Source: Tillus elongatus (lineage: Eukaryota; Arthropoda; Insecta; Coleoptera; Cleridae). Taken from it: a DNA stretch of 64,000 bases. The stretch covers positions 197,432,778 to 197,496,777 of the forward strand of contig OZ023262.1 in NCBI GenBank assembly GCA_964006375.1. The letters run 5' to 3'. The stretch's first letter is position 1. Every line of letters starts with the position of its first letter. This document shows positions 59,768 through 64,000 of this stretch, one piece after another. The notes beneath the pieces are model-generated. The model searched no databases, was not told the origin of the DNA, and saw only the letters and a list, made by a program, of their open reading frames with translations. The translations under genes and the position numbers were made by a program.

Positions 59768-60256
59768 ATGAGGTTCGTAGTCATTGATACTCAGGGTTTT
59801 TGTCTGCCTGAATTTACACCTAAAGAGTTTGTGATTTATAATGGTTTCCAAACAGTGCATTGTGTTTTTAAACCGCATACACCATTACGTTTACTGTCTG
59901 CAGACATAATCAAGCAAGTGAAGTTTCTACAAACACAACACCATTGCCTTGACTATAATTGTGGTGATATTAATTTAGAAGAATTACCAAACATAATAGC
60001 AAAACATATTATAGCCCAACGTGTTGACAGAATTTATGTTAAAGGTGAAAACAAGCAAAGGTTTTTGTTACATTTACTATCAACCTGTGGTTATCAAGTG
60101 GATGTTATCAACCTGGAAACCAGTGAACGTTGTCCAAAGTTAGTGCCTGATACTCCTTTGTGTATGGATCATACTTTAGGATATAATAGAAAATGTATCT
60201 GTAGCATAAATAACTGTATATCATTATTTACTTATATTGTAAGCTTAATGCCATAA
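59768..60256 (+). CDS. Unknown 'VVIDTQGF' protein with C-terminal Cys/His cluster
   Basis: 162 residues from ATG 59768. Starts 'MRFVVIDTQGFCLPEFTPKE', followed by 'VDRIYVKGENKQRFLLHLL', and ends with 'CPKLVPDTPLCMDH' and 'KCICSINNC', a possible metal-binding cluster. Similar small proteins recur in arthropod genomes; the N-terminal Asp after two hydrophobic residues would fit a nuclease/RNase H-like fold, but this is only a guess. Follows the capsid gene on the same strand; absent from element 1. Confidence 0.6.
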   Translation: MRFVVIDTQGFCLPEFTPKEFVIYNGFQTVHCVFKPHTPLRLLSADIIKQVKFLQTQHHCLDYNCGDINLEELPNIIAKHIIAQRVDRIYVKGENKQRFLLHLLSTCGYQVDVINLETSERCPKLVPDTPLCMDHTLGYNRKCICSINNCISLFTYIVSLMP

Positions 60257-60297
60257 TAAAACAAACGTTGTAAAATATATCTGTTTTTTATTTTAAC
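60257..60297. terminator. Convergent polyadenylation region
   Basis: AATAAA at 60255-60260 on the plus strand and TTTATT near 60287-60292 for the minus strand, between convergent genes. Confidence 0.4.
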
Positions 60298-60796
60298 CTA
60301 CTTTAAAATACATTTATTAATATTAATTTCCAACCACATTAATCTTTCCAACATCCATCCGCTATCGCCTTCAGCAAACTCTAAAGCTTTTGTGTAAATC
60401 TCCTCAGTAAATTCTTGATATATATTTTCAAAGTTAGTTGCCACTGTGATATTTTTATTTTTAGTATTAAAGGACTTCATTTCTTTTTTATTTCGACTTT
60501 GGAGCACATACAAACCAAACAATTCTAGATTCATTTTAACTGTATCGTGTTTGGCTAAAGCAGCCTCCATCAAATGAAACAATTTATGCTTCACACTTTC
60601 CATGGCAAGTCGTATATCACTACCATCCATACTAATACGATAGGTAGCCATTCTGTTTTTAAAAGCTTGAGTTAACATATAAACTTGTTCAACTTCCCAC
60701 GGTTCACACACTTTAGATTTGTGAATTTCACTACGTAAATGTCCAGAGAAAGCACTCTTTTTTCACTTCTAACGAGCACGATTCACAGTATCTCAT
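60298..60796 (-). pseudogene. Zinc-finger protein with C-terminal 'DSGW' motif, 1-nt frameshift near start
   Basis: Minus-strand ATG 60796 opens a C2H2-like finger ('MRYCESCSLEVKK'), but a six-A run near 60754-60759 shifts the frame; the finger's second half ('FSGHLRSEIHKSKV') and the remaining 137 residues lie in the next frame to 60298. The body has 'QAFKNRMATYRISMDGSDIR', 'NLELFGLYVLQ', 'SFNTKNKNITVAT' and 'GDSGWMLERLMWLEININK', a combination I know from many uncharacterised arthropod proteins with a single N-terminal finger. Function unknown. A homopolymer sequencing error could mimic the break. Confidence 0.65.
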
Positions 60797-60857
60797 CTTA
60801 ACTATAGGTGCTTAACTAATGAATAAAACACAGACATCTTCAGTTTATATATTTTTA

Positions 60858-61286
60858 TTAACAAATATGTTTACGATAAATATCTTTAAGTACAGTGTAA
60901 TATTTAAAACCAAAATACATGAGCATAAATATGACAAGACACATAAGAAAACCAGTTGATATAAACATAGAAATATAATTTGAAGTGAACAGGTAAGAAT
61001 CATTTAACACAAGAGTTCTCCAGTCAGCTGTCTCACCTCGGGTGCCATGATCAAACAAAAACATAAGTTTATAATGTACTATATCAGTCTTAATATTGGA
61101 CATGTTGTATGTTGAAACTTCAATCGCTTCATCGTTGTGCAGATATGTTCTTGGTAGTCCAGACCATTTGGTGCAGTCATCGAAACAGATTCGCACTTCT
61201 TTCACATTTGGTGGTTTGTAGACGTAAAACACATTTTGACACAACGCTGTCAGGATGACGAAGCTTGCTTTAAGAGGTGGTGCCAT
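60858..61286 (-). CDS. Predicted type I membrane protein
   Basis: 142 residues from ATG 61286. An N-terminal hydrophobic segment ('ASFVILTALCQNVFYV') looks like a signal peptide. A short ectodomain has two cysteines ('CFDDCTKWSG') and an N-S-type glycosylation context ('NMSN'). A transmembrane helix near 112-132 ('FISTGFLMCLVIFMLMYF') precedes a short basic tail. Overlaps the upstream gene by 17 nt. Could act at the cell surface, in egress, or as a virion membrane component; no homolog recognised. Confidence 0.6.
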   Translation of the reverse strand: MAPPLKASFVILTALCQNVFYVYKPPNVKEVRICFDDCTKWSGLPRTYLHNDEAIEVSTYNMSNIKTDIVHYKLMFLFDHGTRGETADWRTLVLNDSYLFTSNYISMFISTGFLMCLVIFMLMYFGFKYYTVLKDIYRKHIC

Positions 61287-62004
61287 TGATGAGTTTATTG
61301 ATGTCGGTTAACACTTGTTCTTGAGCGTAATGCAAACACTCTGACATGTAATACTTGAATGTTGGAGACATGTTGTTGAGTAGGGTTTTTATCACTCGGA
61401 TGGTTTGCGCAGCACTCACATCTGAATTACCCAGCTCTGTTAATGTTTGAACGATGTCGCGAAGAAAACAGTCATATATCCAAGCAAACTGTGTTTCTCT
61501 TACATACTCAAATCTTTCCTTAATGATTTCCTCATGCGCTACCAGCTTTTCTACAGTGTCTTCATTTAGATACATAACCATATGTGTAAAACAATTATTA
61601 ACACATAAAACTTTTTCACTTAGTATCGTTGCAGAAGAGATTCGACAGTAGCTCGTCTGAGTTACAGCATGAGTTTGTTCATTATCTTTAAACCACTTTG
61701 CAGATAATGTACGTATGTTATCCATAAAATCGTAAAACTGCCACTCTTCCAATGCTAGATATTGATTTTCTTCATCTAGAGCCAAAGGGTTAACAAATTT
61801 CACAAGTATTGTGAACTCATTTCTTGCACTAACACCAGTCACTAATTTTACAGATCTTCTGATGTTGAAAGTTGTTTCCATCAGCATCCTAGTATCATCT
61901 TGATATTTGTTAAACAATAACTTTTTCCTATGATGTTCACGGAAATCAGGACCATCGTTTTCGTCACACATTGTTTCAGCGCAACAATTCCAAGCAGCTT
62001 TCAT
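61270..62004 (-). CDS. Unknown family protein 2 (DENDGPDF family)
   Basis: 244 residues from the ATG at 62004; the frame runs 22 codons further to a GTG without support. 'MCDENDGPDFREH', 'LMETTFNIRRSVKLVTGV', 'SARNEFT', 'NPLALDEENQYLALEEWQFY' are shared with 49614-50312. The C-terminal 100 residues ('AWIYDCFLRDIVQTLTELGN', 'MSPTFKYYMSECLHYAQEQV') are helical and missing from that paralog. Function unknown. Confidence 0.7.
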   Translation of the reverse strand: MKAAWNCCAETMCDENDGPDFREHHRKKLLFNKYQDDTRMLMETTFNIRRSVKLVTGVSARNEFTILVKFVNPLALDEENQYLALEEWQFYDFMDNIRTLSAKWFKDNEQTHAVTQTSYCRISSATILSEKVLCVNNCFTHMVMYLNEDTVEKLVAHEEIIKERFEYVRETQFAWIYDCFLRDIVQTLTELGNSDVSAAQTIRVIKTLLNNMSPTFKYYMSECLHYAQEQVLTDINKLINGTTS

Positions 62005-62102
62005 AGCTAGAAATTTTAAACTAAACTTGCTATCGTAAACTCTGCTGTTAAATAGGTTTTCCCTCTCCACTTTAATTGGTTGTATTCTTCTGGTTGGTTG
62101 AC

Positions 62103-62386
62103 TGTTAAAAAATCTGAGAACACTATCTACATCCTCCGGAAAAACACATTAGGACCAGATGTTTCCAGCGACTAATTAACCGCTATCTACATCCTCCGGA
62201 AACTCTGTAGGATGTTTCCAACAACTAATTAACCACTATCTACATCCTTCAGAAACTCTGATGTACTTATCTATATAGTTATTTATTTACTTCTTTATGT
62301 ACTTATCTAGTCAAACGTTCCTAATATTAGTTTCTATACTCTTTCAAGATTTCCTTGTGAAAATATTTAGTTTAAAGACGTGTTAT
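62103..62386. repeat. Iteron repeat, copy 2 (right of core)
   Basis: Direct copy of 51538-52015 with an internal deletion: the iterated 'ctatctacatcc' units are followed directly by the 'ttatttacttctttatgtac' part. Together the copies bracket the 10-kb core 52227-62004. 62387-62728 is noncoding. Confidence 0.85.
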
Positions 62387-62728
62387 ATATTTGTTTGAAA
62401 TTCTCAACCTTTTATACAAAAAAATTCTAGAGTTTTATCTATTTCATACGACTTTAAGGTTATTCAACGGAAATAAAACCACAAACAGGAAATATGAACT
62501 GCTCACAAGGTTATTTCAACAGCTGCAAGGAAACTATGTTGGCTAACAAGGTTAATTTCGGGAAATGCTAAATATAGTCATCGTTGGAAGCGATATCGCT
62601 GTTACCACTAGAGGTATTGTTGCCAGCTCTACTTTCAACAGATTCTTTAAATCGAACCGATTCCAATAAGACTTAAGAATATAAATTTTTTATTGTACAC
62701 ATGTACATCTGTTAAATTTGGATTCTGC

Positions 62729-63253
62729 TTACCTAGACGAGCGATATGACAACAAACCAATTTCTTTGAGGTTATCCTTGTATTTTTGATTAAATTCACT
62801 TACGAAAAAATCAAAAATAATTTGGTTGCACTTTTCATAGAAACTATTGGATATCCAACAGGCTAAATTTAATATCAAATCTTTACAGACATATGTACCA
62901 GATATCAAGTTGTTTTCAGCTTGTCTTCCACCAAAGTCCACCAAGTATGTAGCGGTTGTAGGTGTTAGTTGAGATGTTGCTTCCGACACTTCTAGGGGGC
63001 CGGAATTCCGGCCCCCTAGATGTGACTCTAAGTGGGCTCCTTTGGTTGAAATATTAAGGGTATCGGTATTCCGGCTACCTAACTGTTTCTTTAGCTGACC
63101 GTTGTAATAGACAGTCAACTCTTTAGTTTTCTTATTTTCCAGCCAATGTCTGAATCTTTTCTCACCATTTTTACACAGCTTAGTCGCATTAAAATAACCA
63201 GTGTTCTTATCGATAATTAGTTGAAAGTCTCCAAATAAACCATACCATACCAT
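62729..63253 (-). pseudogene. KilA-N protein, truncated at both ends
   Basis: 174-residue frame. It matches the element 1 KilA-N from 'WYGLFGDFQLIID' through 'FNQKYKDNLKEI' but lacks the first 16 residues and the entire coiled-coil/C-terminal region. The downstream part 'GLLSYRSSR' comes from unrelated end sequence that also occurs near 31188 ('ttctgcttacttagacgag'). Opposite orientation and opposite end of the element relative to element 1. The palindrome is present but shorter (62991-63020). Confidence 0.8.
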
Positions 63254-63264
63254 CTATACCTACT

Positions 63265-63450
63265 ACACAAGAGAGTGTGTGTTGGTTTTAGGTGTTAATA
63301 CAGCTTGTTCTAACTTACTTAAATATTATATTTCTTCTGTTAGACGATTATTTTGATGTGTCACACATGTATGTAGCTCTAAGAATAGCTATACCGGAAG
63401 TGTCTACCGGAAGTAACATTTTTATTGAATATGCTTATAGAGTTTGCTTT
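63265..63450. repeat. Element-end sequence shared with element 1
   Basis: Near identical to 29470-29650 ('gagagtgtgtgttggtttta', 'gtgtctaccggaagtaacat'). Confidence 0.85.
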
Positions 63451-64000
63451 GCTGAACAGCGTGTATGTATTGGTTCTATCGTACATCTCACGGATCTTCC
63501 GCGATAAGGGTTTGAAGTTTTTATCTCAGTTTCTTGTAGAGCTTGTTACGAAACATACATTTTTGAAGTCGGTTCCTTTCTATCACTTTCCGTTGAAAAG
63601 ATATAACGATTTAAAGTTTAGACCGGAAGTGGCCATTTTATTGTATATTCCAATTTGATTTGGCCTCCTTAACACCGTGCATGTGTTGGTTCTATCGTAC
63701 ATCTCACGGATCTTCCGCGATAAGGGTTTAAAGTTTTTTATCTCAGTTTCTTGTAGACCTTGTTACGAAACGATATATTTTTGAAGTCGGTTCCTTTCTA
63801 TCACTTTCCGTTGAAAAGATATAACGATTTAAAGTTTAGACCGGAAGTGGCCATTTTATTGTATATTCCAATTTGATTTGGCCTCCTTAACACCGTGCAT
63901 GTATTGGTTCTCTCGTACATCTCACGGATCTTCCGCGATAAGGGTTTAAAGTTTTTTATCTCGGTTTCTTGTAGACCTTGTTATGAAACGATATATTTTT
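63450..64000. repeat. 217-bp satellite array of element 2 (continues beyond window)
   Basis: 'accggaagtggccatttta' at about 63621 and 63840, 219 bp apart; the same unit as 29650-31170. By analogy with element 1 the right TIR should follow outside the window. Confidence 0.95.

Larger units (their letters stand above)
47161..64000. mobile_element. Virus-like element 2 (Polinton/Maverick - adintovirus type), right end outside window
   Basis: Begins with the same terminus as element 1 ('aagtaggtaatgcgg'). At least 16.8 kb: left TIR, four plus-strand genes (48588-51447), an iteron/hairpin repeat, integrase pseudogene, two fiber-like genes, a YWDD-motif gene and ATPase (minus), then lytic protein, protease, penton-like, small ORF, capsid and a VVIDTQGF protein (plus), three minus-strand genes, a second repeat copy, a truncated KilA-N, and the 217-bp satellite, which in element 1 directly precedes the right TIR. 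No type B DNA polymerase is visible. Virion genes are intact; integrase has two stops. Confidence 0.88.

Noticed and set aside
60711..60796. Programmed frameshift in the zinc-finger gene
   Set aside because: The needed shift is +1 (or loss of one A) and no downstream structure or shifty codon pair is evident; a simple 1-nt insertion or sequencing error is more likely.

Overview
The window is AT-rich eukaryotic DNA, almost certainly from an arthropod and probably an insect genome. It is crowded with long (TA)n microsatellites, decayed LINE, Penelope, Ty3/gypsy and Tc1/mariner-type sequences, and dispersed and tandem repeats. No intact host gene was recognised. The only well-preserved protein-coding content is in two large virus-like elements of the Polinton/Maverick - adintovirus type.

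Layout. 1-20.9 kb: a LINE reverse transcriptase remnant, a long-TIR Tc1/mariner-type element, a Ty3/gypsy fragment between LTR-like repeats, several copies of a dispersed repeat ending in (TA)n, and a broken Penelope-like element (RT plus GIY-YIG). 20.9-32.2 kb: virus-like element 1, about 11.3 kb. It has long terminal inverted repeats (TIRs), a KilA-N gene and a capsid module, and is badly eroded: integrase core deleted, PLA2 domain deleted, major capsid gene frameshifted, right end cut off and fused to a truncated transposase. 32.2-47.1 kb: transposase and LINE remnants, a second long-TIR Tc1/mariner-type element, tandem duplications and a 141-bp satellite. 47.16-64.0 kb: virus-like element 2, running off the window, with a much more complete gene set.

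Both virus-like elements share a core order. On the minus strand are integrase/chromodomain, fiber-like coiled-coil protein(s), a C-terminally conserved 'YWDD' protein and a packaging ATPase. From a divergent promoter on the plus strand come a PLA2/membrane-lytic protein, an adenain-type protease, a penton-like protein, a small overlapping ORF and a double-jelly-roll major capsid protein. Read together, these genes would build, mature and package a virion, and the integrase would insert its DNA. No type B DNA polymerase is visible in either element. Element 2 adds a second cargo set: tandem paralogs, a three-member family of unknown function, a zinc-finger protein, a signal-peptide/TM protein and a VVIDTQGF protein. 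Its integrase carries two nonsense codons.

The most interesting signal is a candidate -1 ribosomal frameshift site at the end of the PLA2/lytic-protein gene in both elements. A zero-frame A-AAA-AAC heptamer is followed by a 10-nt spacer and a perfect 11-bp stem, and the -1 frame opens directly into the protease. In element 2 the protease reading frame has no ATG where element 1 has one. This suggests a capsid-protease fusion made by frameshifting, a strategy I do not know to be described for this group. Other strong signals are a conserved small ORF overlapping the capsid start, tRNA-like Pol III promoter elements and TGACGTCA sites inside the TIRs, a 38-bp palindrome inside KilA-N, a 217-bp satellite at the same place in both elements, and an iteron/hairpin direct repeat flanking the core of element 2.
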